The notes under the pieces were generated by a model. That model worked only from the letters and a program-made list of their open reading frames with translations, made no database searches and was not told the DNA's origin. This document shows positions 1-13,181 of a stretch of 64,000 bases of DNA, one piece after another (position 1 is the first letter of the stretch; every line of letters starts with the position of its first letter). A program made the translations under genes and the position numbers. The stretch lies in the NCBI GenBank assembly GCA_047495785.1, contig JBLDXI010000007.1, positions 3,720,001-3,784,000 of the forward strand, written 5' to 3'. Source of the stretch: Lepidodermella squamata (taxonomy: Eukaryota > Gastrotricha).

Positions 1-568
1 CGAACAATTCAGAATGCCAAATTTTGCAGCAAATTTATATATATTTCTAAAATTAAACTTTCCGGAACCTCCCTTTTCATGGTGGACCGATGAATTATTC
101 AATTTACCGGAAGAAACCTGGAAAAAGCCGATGGCAATTGGTTTGATAATTTTCGGAATTTTACCCGGTGGTTTGATCTTGGTTTGATCTTTTAAAAAAA
201 CTCCGTTTAATTTTGATTAAAAATTAGTAGATCATTTTCCTCCGATTCAAGGTTCCACATTGTGGACTAGTCCTCGTTTGATCTGACTTTGACCCTTCTT
301 TGATCCTCCGAAGATCTCGATGTGATACCAATTTTATACGACTAAATACCAGAAATTCAAGGAGAATTCCGACAAAACATTGGAATTGAAACGTTGGGTT
401 ACTTTGAAAATGTTAGGATTTGGGATTTTATTAATTTTTCTGAACATCCATTGGGATTTCTGAATTTTCCAATGTGATTGGAATTATTGTTAGTTAGTAT
501 CAAATACGATACAGTATCAATTACTCCTGATTTGAGCTACAATTGACCTCTTTCTATTCCGCTTTCAG
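1..568 (+). other. ryanodine receptor intron (partial, 3' part)
   Basis: AT-rich sequence ending in the acceptor TTCCGCTTTCAG at 568. I found no ryanodine-receptor-like exon, other coding signal or RNA gene here. It is read as the 3' part of the intron before the last coding exon. Confidence 0.6.
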
Positions 569-924
569 GTTTGATCATCGACGCCTTCGGTGAACTTCGT
601 GATCAAATGGAGCAGGTGCGCGAGGACCTTGAGTCCAAATGCTTCATCTGCGGCATCGGCAAAGACTATTTCGATAGTGTCCCACACGGCTTTGAGGAGC
701 ACACAACACGCGAGCACAACTTCGCGAACTACATGTTCTTCCTGATGCACCTCATCAACAAGGATGAGACCGAGTACACGGGCCAGGAGACGTACGTCTG
801 GAACATGTACCAACAGCGCGTGTGGGACTTTTTCCCGGCTGGTGTCTGCTTCAGACAGCAGTACGAAGTCGAACTCGGCTACGGCGGCGGCGGGGGCGGT
901 GGCGGTGGCGGTGGGGGCGATTGA
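569..924 (+). CDS. ryanodine receptor, C-terminal coding exon
   Basis: This is the last coding exon of a ryanodine receptor, the intracellular Ca2+-release channel of the ER/SR membrane. The exon opens in phase 1 after the acceptor at 567-568. It encodes the family's C-terminal cytosolic domain: [13 protein letters not shown], then [12 protein letters not shown], then a zinc-binding-type His pair ([14 protein letters not shown]), then [12 protein letters not shown] and [15 protein letters not shown]. Known family members stop a few residues after the QYE motif. Here the protein instead ends in a run of about twelve glycines plus Asp before TGA at 922-924. All upstream exons lie outside the window. 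Identification is from conserved motifs and is secure; the Gly tail is unusual and could vary between alleles because its codons are a GGC/GGT repeat. Confidence 0.95.
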
Positions 925-997
925 GCTCGCCTCGCCTTTTACTCAACTTCGCCACACCTGCCTTTCATCAACTCGTGACGCCACTGTTTGTTTCAAA

Positions 998-1057
998 GTA
1001 AGTTGAAACTTGGACAATTTCAAAAATTAAGATTTCGAATTTTCTACAAATTTTCAG
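998..1057 (+). other. putative 3'-UTR intron of the ryanodine receptor gene
   Basis: A 60-bp GT-AG intron is predicted 73 nt after the stop codon. The donor is CAAA|GTAAGTTG and the acceptor is TACAAATTTTCAG|CCCC. AT-rich 3'-UTR-like sequence follows, with an AATAAA at 1491-1496. No transcript evidence is available. Confidence 0.45.
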
Positions 1058-1572
1058 CCCCGTGTCGAAATTCCGCCGGCTTACAACAAAAATGACGTGC
1101 TATTATCACTTTATTTTGACCAATCGCTTTACGTTATATTCTGATGTAAATTATTCCCTAAATTATGTATTTATTCGAGAGATTCTATTGTGCGAATTTG
1201 ACGTTTTCTGTGTGTTTTTGTTTTTGATCTTTCTCAAAAATCGCCTCAATTTTAATCTGCAAGTATTTTTCCTGTTTCCTCGTACCAAAATACTCTTACG
1301 TGTGACGGCAATCTGATATTCTAAGTAATATCCGAAGTTCTCAATGTCTATAGCCAAGTTGAAAAGTTATGAGTAAATTCGATTTACTGCTATTATTTAT
1401 TATTATCGTTGCGTGCGAAAAAATCACTATGCGAAACAATCAAACTTCGATAAAAAAATTGTTGGAAAAATGCCTGTATAAAAACCAGAAAATAAACAAG
1501 AAATTTGTTAACTGAGAGGTTGCAATTTTTTCCTGATTGAAAAACTTTCATGTCCCAGAAATGGTTCCGTTT

Positions 1573-4309
1573 TCAGTGTTTTCTGACGCGGCGTCGTGTT
1601 GACGGGACAATGCACTTCCTGATGAGTAGCGGTGACGCGATTAAAAGCACATTTCCCATAGCTAAAATGCAAGACACAGAGGCCATTAGCATATACAGAG
1701 CTGGATTGTTGTCGAGAAATAACAGTCCCATCAAAATCGATCCTATAAGGATAATATAGGCTGCTATGAAATATCGAGACCACCAGGTTAGGTTTGCTAA
1801 TTTGAGCTTTGCTTCGCCGCTCAAGTGCAACCTATACCGGCTTCTTTTATACGATTTCAGGACCGATTTGATGAAAACTGCAATGAATAGGGTCCTCAGG
1901 ACGACCAAAGCTATCAAGGTAATTGAAACACAGAAGAGTCCTAGGGCCACAGCGGAGGATGTGAAAGAAGTGACAAACAAGCAATCTAGTCTTAACACCT
2001 GGTTCATAGCTCTTGGCATCGACTTGCTGCTCACAAAAATATCTTTTGTTTGGACTGGGATCAAAGACGTAAAAATGACTATTGCTGCGAAAGGGATTAC
2101 CAAGAAGGCGAGCGAATTTTTAGATTTTGGTAAATGAAGGTTTCGATGGTTGAAAACCGGCAATGTCCGACTTCGGTTATTTGAATAAAACGTAGAAAAA
2201 AGCTTTGATACAAGATTCGAAGGCGTGACATTGACCGTAGCCATTCCTGACTTAATTTTAAGGTAAATTCCGAGGAAGAGGAAAGCCAAGCCTGAAAAAA
2301 TCTCAGCCGAAACAACCGAGCAATGAATGCTGATTTTAGGCTCATGGCTGATTGGAACCAATAAGACGTGTGTAACAAGTAAAGTATTTCCTAGGATGGA
2401 AAACCAGTCGCCCAGCTCGAACTTCAAACTATTGGCTGCGACGAATGATTGTGAGAGTACGAGGCCAGCAATCATCAGTGTCAGAATGGAACATAAAACT
2501 AAAGAAAAACACAATCGAGATGAGGCAAAAGGAAACCCAAAAATAACCTTTTAAGAGAATATTCGCTGATAGTGGGAGGAATGCCACTCGTGAAACAGTG
2601 ATGATTTGTCGATCAATTGGCGGATGACCGTCCTCAGTTGCCCAACGCAAAGCATCTGGAATAATCGTCAACTGCTCACCTTCCGCTCGATTTGACATGT
2701 AGACCGCGACTAAGCTGCTTCGGCTTGTCCCATTCACGACTTGCAATTGTTTAAACACCACAGGAACACTGCCTAATGAGCTGTGATCTGTTCGATTGAA
2801 GGAAAAGCTGCCTTTGAAACCGGTGAAAGACAGGTCGTAAAATGAATTAGCGATGGCTGATTTCATCACTGAGCTCTCAGCTGCAAATGTTTTCGCACCC
2901 ATCAGCCACTGAGAGAGGGACGAGTTGCCTTTTTGACACATAACAATTGTAAAAGTGAATCAAAAAGGCTTTTAATATCGAAATAGGTTCAACTTACGTT
3001 CATTAAGAAGGATAGCTTCTGTATTGTTGATCACCAGACCTAAGGCTGTTACGACGTCGAAATAACCCGAGGCAAGGTCGCTCAACCGACTGTTGTAGTC
3101 GACTGTAAGGTTGACATTTGCCATGACGTAGTTGAGCCAATCTTCCATACGCGATCCCGAAATATCAGTCGCATTCGGCCCAATGATATCGGCCAAGGTC
3201 GTATCGCCTATAAAAATCACGCTGGGCAATATATCGAGAATCGATTGAGAGTTGCACCAAGATGTCAATTCATCTGGCAATTGGCTATTTTCGTCGAACC
3301 ACACCCAGGTAACAAAAATGAGGACGTAGTCAGGTCCGTAAAGACCGTGGCGGTGCAAATAGCAAGCAGCAGTCAAAGCAGAATATTGAAAGCTAACAAT
3401 GACTCTTGCTCCGCTTCGCTTCAATTCTCGAAACACCGAAGTCATGACGCTTGTATCGTCGCTGAGTTGGTAGGGATACTTCGCCATGTGGACCAGGGTT
3501 ATGTTATTGGCATCCAAAGACGCAACCAGACACTTTTCAATCTTTATAAGATAGTTATTAGATTGCAACATTGAAAGGTTGAATTTCTTTCAAGAAACCA
3601 TTTCGGTATAATTTTCCGTATCTGCTACGAGCGCTACCCTTTGCCAGCCCATTTTGACCAGAAATTGAACAATCGGAGGCACGATGAAATCAACTTTCTC
3701 GCCGAGTGAGAATACATTGCTGTAACGCGACTGTCTCAAGTTGTAAAGATCGATGTCGTTCTGGTAAAGACTCATCTTTACATTAATAAGTGCAAAATAT
3801 TTGTTGCGAGCAAAAGTACATATGTGAAAAACTTACAGCAGTCATGTTGTATTGTTTGAAAATTAGCGCCATCAAAGTCTGGGCAGTAGCCTCACATTCG
3901 CTTATAGTCATTAGAGGAAAAAGGGAATCAGGACGATTCTCCAAAATGTCAACCGTGTTCTTTATAATGACCGAAGTTTCGCACTATAAATTAGGAATTT
4001 ATAAACTTCTCTTGGAGATGAAAATCTAATACATACATTTTCTGCCACAGTTATTAATTCCATTTCGTAGTTAGGAAGCCAGTTAGGTAGTGCTCGAAGA
4101 TTCTGCACGGTAAATTCCATCACTCGAGAGATTGCCTCGTTGAAGAACGCCGATGGGTCCCGCTGCTTTGTCACCAGAACCCTCACTAATTCACGGGTGA
4201 CTTCCTCTGAGTTGTTTCGCCTTATTATCTCGTATTCGCTGGAGAGGTTGAGATTAGCACTCATGGGAATAAGGGCGAAAGAGAGGAGTATGATAGTTTT
4301 ACGTAGCAT
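1573..4309 (-). CDS. GABA-B-like class C GPCR, tandem copy A
   Basis: Predicted 815-residue plasma-membrane receptor with six exons: 4309-4037, 3983-3837, 3775-3599, 3541-2998, 2928-2548, 2498-1573. Lengths and phases close exactly, with GT-AG introns of about 50-70 bp. The start is MLRKTIILLSFALIPMSA, a signal peptide. Exons 1-5 form a bilobed periplasmic-binding-protein-type ligand domain: LPNYEMELIT, SLGEKVDF..VKMGWQRVAL, HGLYGPDYV, then GFKGSFSFNR. It joins the membrane part directly, with no Cys-rich linker, as in GABA-B receptors. The single last exon holds all seven TM helices, with Cys at the start of TM3 (HCSVVSAEI) and in extracellular loop 2 (RLDCLF), the canonical class C disulfide. 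The ligand is unknown. It is the first of four head-to-tail paralogues. Confidence 0.85.
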
Positions 4310-5698
4310 TGACCTAGGATTAAAAGAAAAGTAAGACAAAAATTCAGTTTTATCAACGGCTTTATTAACGGATTCCCTAGCACTCTCACAATTGTGATAA
4401 TCTATCTTTCGGAAGTTGATCTTCAAATTTCACTGTTTTCGTCAAGATTTAACGTTCCGAAGGTTAAGGTTCCTTTTCCGTGTACTTTTCAGAGTCGAGC
4501 ACTTTTCAAATTCCCTGCATATAATACGCCTTCAGAACATCTACTAATAAGAATAAGAAACGAAAATGCTTTTGTCCCCTACGATTTACGCGGCGCGTTG
4601 CAATCTCGCAGCAGTCAGAATAGCAAGAGCGGTCAAAGTCAGAAGCCTACGCTAGGGTATATTGCCGTTTAAATACATAATAATCCTTCAATTTCTTCCT
4701 CTGCTTCCCAAGGTATGTCAATTTGAGACTTTGAACTCAATTTGAACTGAAAACCCGCATGGGAATTGGAATTGTTGCTCCTTTTTACATAATTCCACTG
4801 GTTGACGATAAATAAATTCTTTCATTTACGGTCATTTGGGTTTCGACTCCATCGCTGTTGACACTCCAATATTGACCAAAATGTCGCAAAAATTTGGAGC
4901 GTCTTCTACAACTTGCTAATCGCTTAAAACTTCTGGTTGGAGCCCAGAAAATCATAGCTAATTAGCGTAAACAGTCGTCAAGTATTGATAAACAGGGAAA
5001 CACCTTGGCCAATATTGCGCGCAGTTGAGAAGTGGACAACGCTAAAATACACAAGTAAAAAATAGGGGAAAGGCGGGCACCCACGTAGTGGTTGGGCTAA
5101 TTATTCCGCGGCAGTTTGGTATAAATGGCAGACAAAGTAGTATATTTCTATTTCAATCAAACGTCTGTCGAATGATGAGTTTGATAATATGCTCTTCCAT
5201 CAGGAACTACATGGACCATGCTTCGGTGATGACGCTGAAAAACCCATGACCGACAATGGATAGCGTCTCGAACGAGACACTTATTGCTGCATGGAACGCC
5301 AGTAAGAGTAGAATCGAATCGTATACTTAATCCTCGGTCCCGCCTCTTCTATGCTTACCTACATTATAATTAGACATTGGGCCTTTCTCATTCTACGGAA
5401 GGTTCACTAGCAAGTTGAGAACTCTTGAAAAATATCTGTGTTTTATATCTGTCTTCCTATGTCAGACATTTAGACTATCTTGCTTTCATTTTTCCTGGGA
5501 GCTGGACTGAAAGCGATATTCCATTTCCAGCTTTGCAGTCCATATCTTGAAGAATATTTTGCGAAACGATTTCCAAGCAATCAATTTGCGAAAACATCAG
5601 CATCATTCATCAAAAATTCATTCGAAAAAAATCAAACTTCTGTACACATTTTTTTGGAAAAAAATGCCTCTATAAAAACCGGAAAAATAATGGACCAG
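4310..5698. other. intergenic between GPCR copies A and B
   Basis: No convincing gene. A TATA-like CATATAATACG near 4516 could belong to the copy A promoter. The segment near 5640-5690 (TGCCTCTATAAAAACCGG and flanks) is similar to 1441-1500 and 9781-9830, so it marks the conserved 3' end of the duplicated GPCR unit. Confidence 0.5.
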
Positions 5699-8520
5699 TC
5701 AGTTCCTTCTGACGAGGCGTGGCGATGACGGAGCGCTTTCTGACCTCCTGACAAGCAGCGGCGAGGCTATCAGCATCGTATTTCCTGTGACTAAAATGCA
5801 AGACACAGAAGCCATGAGCATGTATAGAGCTGGATTGTTGTCAAGAAATATCAGTCCCATCAAAATTGATCCTATAAGGATGATAGAAGCTGCTATGAAA
5901 AATCGAGACCACCAGGTCAGGGCAGTTAACTTGAGCTTCGTGTCGCCACTTGAGAATAACCTATGCCGACTTCTTTTAAACGATTTGAGGGCAGATTTCG
6001 TGGAAACTGCCATGAAAAAGGTTCTTAGGATGACCAATGTTAGCAAGCCAATTGAAACACAGAAGAGTCCCATGGCCACAGCGGAGGATGTGAAAGAATC
6101 AACGAGCAAGCAGTCTAGCCTAAACACTTGGTTCATTGCTCTAGATGTCGACGTACTGCTAACAAGAACTTCTTTCGTTTTGATCGGGAATATGGCGACC
6201 AACGAGATGAAAGCGACAATGGCAGCGAAAGGAATGGCCAAGAAAGCGAGGGAAAGTTTAGTTTCTGGTGCTTGCTCACTTTCAGGATAGAAGAGCGGTG
6301 AACTCCGATTATTTGAATAAAATGTGGAAAACAGCCTTGATACAGGCCGTGAGGGCGGGTTACTGACCATTGCCATTCCTGATTTCATTTTAAGATAAAT
6401 TCCGAGAAAGAGAAAGACCACACCAGTCATCATTTCAACAGAAATAGCCGAACAATAGTCGCTGATCTTAGGTTCGTAGCTGATAGGAACAAGGAACGCA
6501 TGTGTAACGAGTAGCGTATTTCCAATAATCGAAAGCCAGTCTCCCAGCTGGAATTTCAATTTCTTCCTGGCGATGGAAAATTGTGACAGAACAAGGCTAA
6601 CAATCGCCAGAGAAAGAATGGAGCACGTAGCTGAAAAAATCACAGTTTTGAAAGTTTTCTCGGGCACTGGTTTAAAAGAAGAAGGGTTCATGTCTGAGAA
6701 TGGGGAATAATAAGGTTAACATGGTGAATCAAATTTACTTTTTAAACAAATATTTGCCGATAGTGGAAGGAATGCCACTCGTGAAACAGTGATAATTTGC
6801 CGATCTAGTGGAGGCTGACCATCTTCGGTTTTCCAACTCATAGCATCAGGGATCATCGTCATCTGCTCACCTTCCGCTCGATTCGACATATAGACCGCGA
6901 CTACGCTGCTTTGACTCGTCCCATTCACGAATCGCATTTGCATGAACACATTAGGCACGCTTCCTAATGAGCTGTGATCGGCTCTATTGAAAGAATAGCT
7001 TCCTTTGTAGCCGGTAAAAGAGAGGTCGTAAAATGAATCAGCGATGACTGATTTCATCACTGAGCTTTCAACCTCAAAGTTGCGCGAACCCATCAGCCAT
7101 TGTGAGAGGGATGAATTCCCTAGTTATGTTATACAGAAGTACATTCATCAAGGTTAAAGATGAACTTCGATGGCAACCTACGTTCATTCCTCAGAGTAGT
7201 TTCCGTATTGTTGATCACAAGACCCAATGCTGTTACAACATCGAAATAACCCGGGGCGGCGTAGCTCCAGGGTGAATTTGAATCTGCTGAGTAGTTGACA
7301 TTTGCCATGACGTAGTTGAGCCAATCTTCCATTCGTGACCCGGAAATATCAGTCGCATTCGGCCCAATGATATCAGCCAAACTAGTGTCTCCTACAAAAA
7401 TCACGCTGGGCAATATATCGAGAATCGATTGAGAGTTGCACCAAGACGTCAATTCATCTGGAAATTGGCTGTTTTCGTCGAACCATGCCCATGTGAAGAA
7501 AACGAGGACGTAATCAGGGCCGTGAAGACCGTTGCGGTGCAGGTGGCAAACAGCCGTCAAAGCAGCATCTTGAAGGCAAAGAATGACTCTTGGTTCGCTT
7601 CGCTTCAAGTCTTGAAACACCGAAGTCATGAAGGTTGTATCGTCACTGAGTTGGTACGGATACTTTGCCATGTGGGCCAGGGTTATGTTGCTAGCTTCCA
7701 AAGTTGCAACCAGATATTTGTCAATCTTTGTAGAAATAGTAACTATAGATTCAAAAATTTAAATTGGAAGCGTAGTAACAAACCATTCCTGCATAGTTTT
7801 TCGTATCACTTATAATCGCAACCCTTCGCCAGCCCATTCTTACCAGAAATTGAACAATCGGTGGCACGATGAAATCAACTTTCTCGCCTAGTGAAAATAC
7901 ATTGCTGTAACGCGACTGCCTCAGTTTGTAAAGGTCGAGGTCATTCTGGAAAAGGTGGGCCTTAACGAATTGAAATACAAACCATGTTAATAGGTAGTAA
8001 TAGAAAAAGTTATTCTCTGTAAAACTCACAGCAGTCATGTTGTATTGTTTCAAAATTAGCGCCATCAAAGTCTGGGCAGTGGGCTCACATTCGCTTATTG
8101 TCATCACAGGAAATAGTAAGTCGGGGCGATTTTCCAATATTTCAACCGCGTTCCTTATGAGAAGCGAAGTTTCGCACTATAAATGAGGCAAGTAATGGTC
8201 TTGTTCTTATGCTGAAAAATAAAACGTACATTTTCTGCCACAGTTATTAGTTCCATTTCGTAGTTAGGAAGCCAGTTGGGTAGCGTTCGTAGTCGCTGCA
8301 GGGTAAATTCCATTACTCGAGAGATTGCTTCATTGAAGAACGTCGATGGGTAACGCAATTTTGTCACAAGAACCCTCACTAAATCGCGAGTAACTTCTTC
8401 CGAGTTGTTCCGCCTAATGATCTCGTACTCGCTCGTCAGGTTCAGATTAGCACTCACGGGAATGAATACTAACAAGACAATGATAGCTTTACTAACAAAT
8501 ACCTGCTTTAATAAAAACAT
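5699..8520 (-). CDS. GABA-B-like class C GPCR, tandem copy B
   Basis: Predicted 823-residue receptor. Exons: 8520-8230, 8176-8030, 7960-7784, 7725-7182, 7119-6739, 6630-5699; every phase matches copy A. The start is the ATG at 8520 in the context GACCATG, giving the signal peptide MFLLKQVFVSKAIIVLLVF. A longer open frame upstream begins at a GTG and is not used. Ligand-domain landmarks are present: WLPNYEMELITVAEN, MGWRRVAIISDT, HGLHGPDYVLVF, WCNSQSILDILPSVIF, and N-glycosylation sequons such as NATD. The last exon carries the 7TM bundle (CSILSLAIVSLVLSQ as TM1, CSAISVEM at TM3, RLDCLLV in loop 2, ALYMLMASVSCILVTGN as TM7). It is intact and probably functional; the ligand is unknown. Confidence 0.85.
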
Positions 8521-9882
8521 GGTCGACAGCACTGATTAGAAGAAATTAAAAATCAGTAAATGGTGAAAGTTTTGAATTATAGCGTTCTTTTCCAATGTAC
8601 CGAGTCATTAGATTCCTCCGTCAAAAAGGAAAAATTCCCCCTTAGACAGGAACTCTATATTCGAATTACAATGTTATTGTCAAGATTTTAGAGCGTTTTG
8701 AAGGTTCGAATTTCCCTTTTTCGAATGCTACCTAGCACAGCACTTGCAGTAATACCTGCGCGTAATGTCTTTCAATCGGAACAATGCATTTCATTTACGA
8801 AGGAAATACATCCAAATCATTGGAGAAATGTTTCATTCGAAAATTATTAGCCTATATTTCACAATTGCCTGCCACATATATGCGTGGAAAGGTATGCAGA
8901 GTGGGGATGGGTAGAGGGGGCATGAGACGTAATTAGGACGCTAGCGTTGACAGAAATAATCAGGGTCAAAGGTCACTTTTTGAAAATATTGAGATGAATC
9001 ATCTCATTCGCGCTCCTTTGGTAATCCATATTTTTGCGTTCTCCAAAGTAAGTTCCAATGCTTCGGGCGCGATCATTAATGATGTGCGTTGCTACACATT
9101 GTAAAAAGCTCAATTCCGGGCCCATATTAGTTCCGTCCGTCTGGACTTGGCTCATGGCATTGTGCTTGAGCTAAATAGTAGAATTTCAGGGCGCGCGCTG
9201 ATTGGTCAATTTAAAGTTGCTATGACTCCCGGATGAAACATGTTGGTTGTGTTTGCCGCAGTAAATTGCTACGATTATTATGGGGTTTAAGCTCGTGGTC
9301 AATGGGAACCGTGCAGAGGGTGTGACAAGGTCCTTTTTTGCATAAATAGAAAATAATTAATTCGTGGATTGCACGACTAAATTGTTTCATCGCGGAGTCA
9401 TAACAACTTTAAATTGACCGATCATCGCGCGAGTCAAAGTGCTACTTACTATACTTGATAACAACCAACGATTATTTACTGAATCACACATTCGATAAAG
9501 AGTAATCAAACTCAAACATTTCTTGATATATATTTTATTGTTATAAACAACAAAAGCCAACTGTTATTTATAAATAACAGTTGCCATAACGACACTGGAG
9601 TAACTAGAATGTCTTTGGATATGTGTTTTAAGGTTTAGGATTATTTCATTTAAAGGGTTCGTAGAGGAAAGAATTAATCATCTTGCTGCTGCGATAGGCT
9701 ATTTCCGAAAGGATTCGATGGATGGTCGGTTTGCCGATTCCTAAATTGCGCAATGCGTCCACTGCCGTCCATAGCAAATGGTACGTATATAATAAAAACC
9801 GGAAAATAAACAATAATTAGCTAACTGAGCTGTTTTGTGGAAATTCTGTCAATTTGATGTCCGGGAAATATTCCCGTTAGTT
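8521..9882. other. intergenic between GPCR copies B and C
   Basis: Holds the MITE at 9178-9445 (listed separately) and the conserved downstream motif of the GPCR unit near 9785-9830. No other gene-like signal was seen. Confidence 0.5.
9178..9445. mobile_element. MITE, family 1, copy 1
   Basis: Imperfect inverted repeats of about 50-60 bp at both ends: GCGCGCTGATTGGTCAATTT near 9193 and its reverse complement near 9430, each followed by GTTGCTATGACTCC/GTTATGACTCCGC and GATGAAACA. The interior is short and noncoding. The interior segment ATTATGGGGTTTA..CTCGTGGTCA recurs in opposite orientation in copy 2 at 49208-49514, so the two are members of one family. No target duplication could be fixed. 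Confidence 0.75.
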
Positions 9883-12800
9883 TTATCTGGCGGGGCGTCG
9901 TGTTGACGAGGCAATGTACTTCTTGATAAGTAGCGGCGACGCAATCACCATCACATTTCCGATTGCTAAAATACATGACACAGTAGCCATTAGCATGTAC
10001 AGAACAGGATTGTTATCAAGAAATAACAGCCCGGTCAAAATCGATCCCAAAAGGATGACAGAAGCTGCTGTGAAATATCGAGACCACCAGGTCAAGTTTG
10101 CTAATTTGATCTTCTCGTCGCGTCGCAAATAGAATCCGTGTCGGTTCATTTTAGACAACTTGAGCACCGATTTGATGGAAACTGCCATGAAAAGGGTCCT
10201 AAGAATGACCAATGCTAGCAAGACAATTGCAACACAAAAGAGCCCTAGGGCTGCGGCGGTTGAAGTCAAAGAATCGACAAACAAGCAATCTAGTCTCAAC
10301 ACTTGGTTCATGGCTCTAGGTGTCGACTTACTGCTCACAAGTATTTCCTTCGTTTTGATAGGGAATATCGCAATCAAAGAGATGAAAATAACAATGAGTG
10401 CAAAAGGGATAGCTGAGAAAGCGAGGGAAAGTTTGGTTTCGGTAGCTCGTTCCCTTTCAGGATGGGAAGCCGGTGTAATTCGGCTTTGAACATTCGTATA
10501 AAACGTGGAAAATAGCCTCGAAACAGGTCGCGAGGGTGTGTAGTTGACCATAGCTATTCCAGACTTAAATTTAAGGTAAATTCCGAGGAAGAGGTACACC
10601 ACACCCATCATAATCTCAGCAGAAATCGCCGAGCAATGGATGCTGATCTTAGGTTCATGGCTGATAGGAACCAAGAAAGCATGTGTAACGATCAAAGCAT
10701 TTCCAAGAATCGAAAACCAGTCACCCAGCTCGAATTTCAAATTATTTGTTGTGATGAACTGCGTAAATAATTGTGAAAGTACGAGACCAGCAATCGCGAG
10801 AGAAAGAATGGAGCATATAGCTGAAAATAATGTCAAAATATAACATCAAAGTCTTTCATGTCCGGAAAATTAAGCAGTAGGAATCAAAGTAAAATCGAAA
10901 TCCTACGGAAATGCGCTGGTTTTTTGTTACAAGTTTGTCAAAAATACGGGCATCCTAACTTCAAGAAGAATGACCATCCTGTTCCCCGTAAAATTCTGTT
11001 CCAGGTTCCATCCAAAAATTTGAGAGAAGCAGCACTGATTTAATGAAATCGATTGAAAATGAAATCGACTTCTTTGTTTACTTTCCCACCGAAATTTTGA
11101 GCATTTTTCATGATTCAGCTGAACATCTGCGACCCAAGGTGTTCCGCTCTTTTCTCGCGAGTAGTTTGTCTATTTTAAATTACGTCCATGGATTTACCCT
11201 TGAAGAAGATATTTGCTGATAAAGGGAGGAATGTCACTCGCGAACTTGTGATAATTCGTCGATCTAGTGGCGGTCGACCATCCTCGGTTGTCCAATGCAA
11301 AGCCTCTGGGACAAGCGTCAACTGCGCTCCGCCAGCTTGATTAGGCATATAGACCGCAACTACGCTGCTTTGGCTAGTCATATTCACTAATTGAATTTGC
11401 ATGAACATAATGGGCCACTTTCCTAAGGAGCTGTGATCAGCCCGGTTGAACGAATAGCTGCCTTTGAAACCGGTGAGAAACAGGCCGTAAAATGAATCAG
11501 CGATGGCTGATTTCATCACAGAGCTATCAGCTGCTAAGTTTTGCGAACCCGTCAACCACTGCGAGAGGGACGCGTTTCCTGATTTAGATAGATTACATAT
11601 CAAAGTGAACAATCAATTTTCTTGTGAAATATTTCTAGCTTACGTTCATTGCGAAGGATTGTTTCTGTACTGTTGATCACCAGACCCAGCGCTGTTACGA
11701 TGTCGAAATAACCTGGAGCGAGGTAGCTCCACGGACTGTTGTAGTCGACTGTAAGGTTGACATTTGCCATGACGTAGTTGAGCCAATCTTCCATACGCGA
11801 TCCCGAAATATCAGTCGCATTCGGCCCAATGATATCGGCCAAAGTCGTATCGCCTATAAAAATCACACTGGGCAATATATCGAGAATCGATTGAGAGTTG
11901 CACCAAGATGTCAATTCATCTGGAAATTGGCTGTTTTCGTCGAACCAAGCCCATGTGAAGAAAACGAGGACGTAATCAGGGCCGTAAAGACCGTGACGGT
12001 GCAGGTGGCAAACAGCTGTTAAAGCAGCATCTTGAAGGCAAAGAATGACTCTTGGTTCGCTTCGCTTCAATTCTTGAAACACCGTAGTCATGAAGGTTGT
12101 ATCGTCACTGAGTTGGTAGGGATACTTTGCCATGTGGACTAGGGTTACGTTGTTGGCGTCCAGAGAGGCGACCAGATATTTGTCAATCTTCGTATAATAT
12201 TACATTAGATTATATTAGATAGTATATAATTTTTGGCGTTTGTGGTCTTTTTTTATCTTTTCCCTCATCTTTGGCAATTTTGTCTCATCTTTGGACTCCT
12301 TTGTCCAAGATGAGATGAATAATTCGTTATCTGCAGCCCTCGGGCTACTTTCTAGGTCTTTCCTGCTGAAAAGTGAACACTTTTCCGCAGGCGATCTTGC
12401 TTTGCGTGAAGTCCTGTGCGTTAACGCCTAGTTTTAGAAGCTTGTTAACAAACCATTTCTGCGGAAGTTTTCGTATCTGTTATGAGTGCCACTCTTCGCC
12501 AGCCCATTTCAACCATGAATTGAATAATCGGCTTCGCGATGTAATCAACTTTCTCTCCGAGTGAAAACACATTGCTGTACCGCGACTGCCTAAGGTTGTA
12601 AAGTTCGAGGTCGTTTGGATACAGGTTCATCTTCAATTGCAAAATTGCAAAATATGTTTTGGAATGAAAGCTACGTATAAAACGTACGGCAGTCATGTTG
12701 TATTGCTTCAAAATCAGCGCCATCAAAGTCTGAGCAGAAGCCTCGCATTCGCTGATTGTCATCACAGGAAAAAGCGAGCCGGGGCCAATCTCCAAAATAT

Positions 12801-13181
12801 CGATTGTGTTTCTTATAATGACCGAAGGTTCGCACTAGAAAGCAGGCACTAGAATGAATCTTGCTTATGTTGAAAAATAAAGCATACTGTTTCCGCCACA
12901 GTTATTAGTTCCATTTCGTAGTTAGGAAGCCAGTTGGGTAGCGTTCGTAGTCGCTGCAGGGTAAATTCCATTACTCGAGTGATTGCCTCGTTGAAGAACG
13001 CCGATGGGTAACGCAATTTTGTCACAAGAACCGTCACTAATTTTCGCGTGACTTCTTCCGAGTTGTTACGCCTTATTATCTCGTATTCCGTGCTCAGTTC
13101 CAGATTTGCCCTTAAGGGTATAAGGGTCATAGAGAGGAGTATGATAGCTCTACACAGTATTGACTTTTTTAATTGAAACAT
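9883..13181 (-). CDS. GABA-B-like class C GPCR, tandem copy C
   Basis: Predicted 826-residue receptor. Exons: 13181-12888, 12834-12688, 12630-12454, 12187-11644, 11578-11198, 10820-9883. Exons 2-5 have exactly the same lengths as in copies A and B (147, 177, 544, 381). It starts MFQLKKSILCRAIILLSMTL, a signal peptide. The extracellular ligand domain and the single-exon 7TM domain are both open (CSILSLAIAGLVLSQLF as TM1, HCSAISAEI at TM3, RLDCLFV in loop 2). Two introns are longer than in the other copies: 12188-12453 (266 bp) and 10821-11197 (377 bp). Neither contains a clear extra exon. The gene appears intact; the ligand is unknown. Confidence 0.85.

Noticed and set aside
1766-2137. Plus-strand open frames over the GPCR 7TM exons (also at 5787, 10160 and 15445)
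   Set aside because: Antisense shadows of the conserved 7TM exons; they have no signal, splice sites or independent homology.
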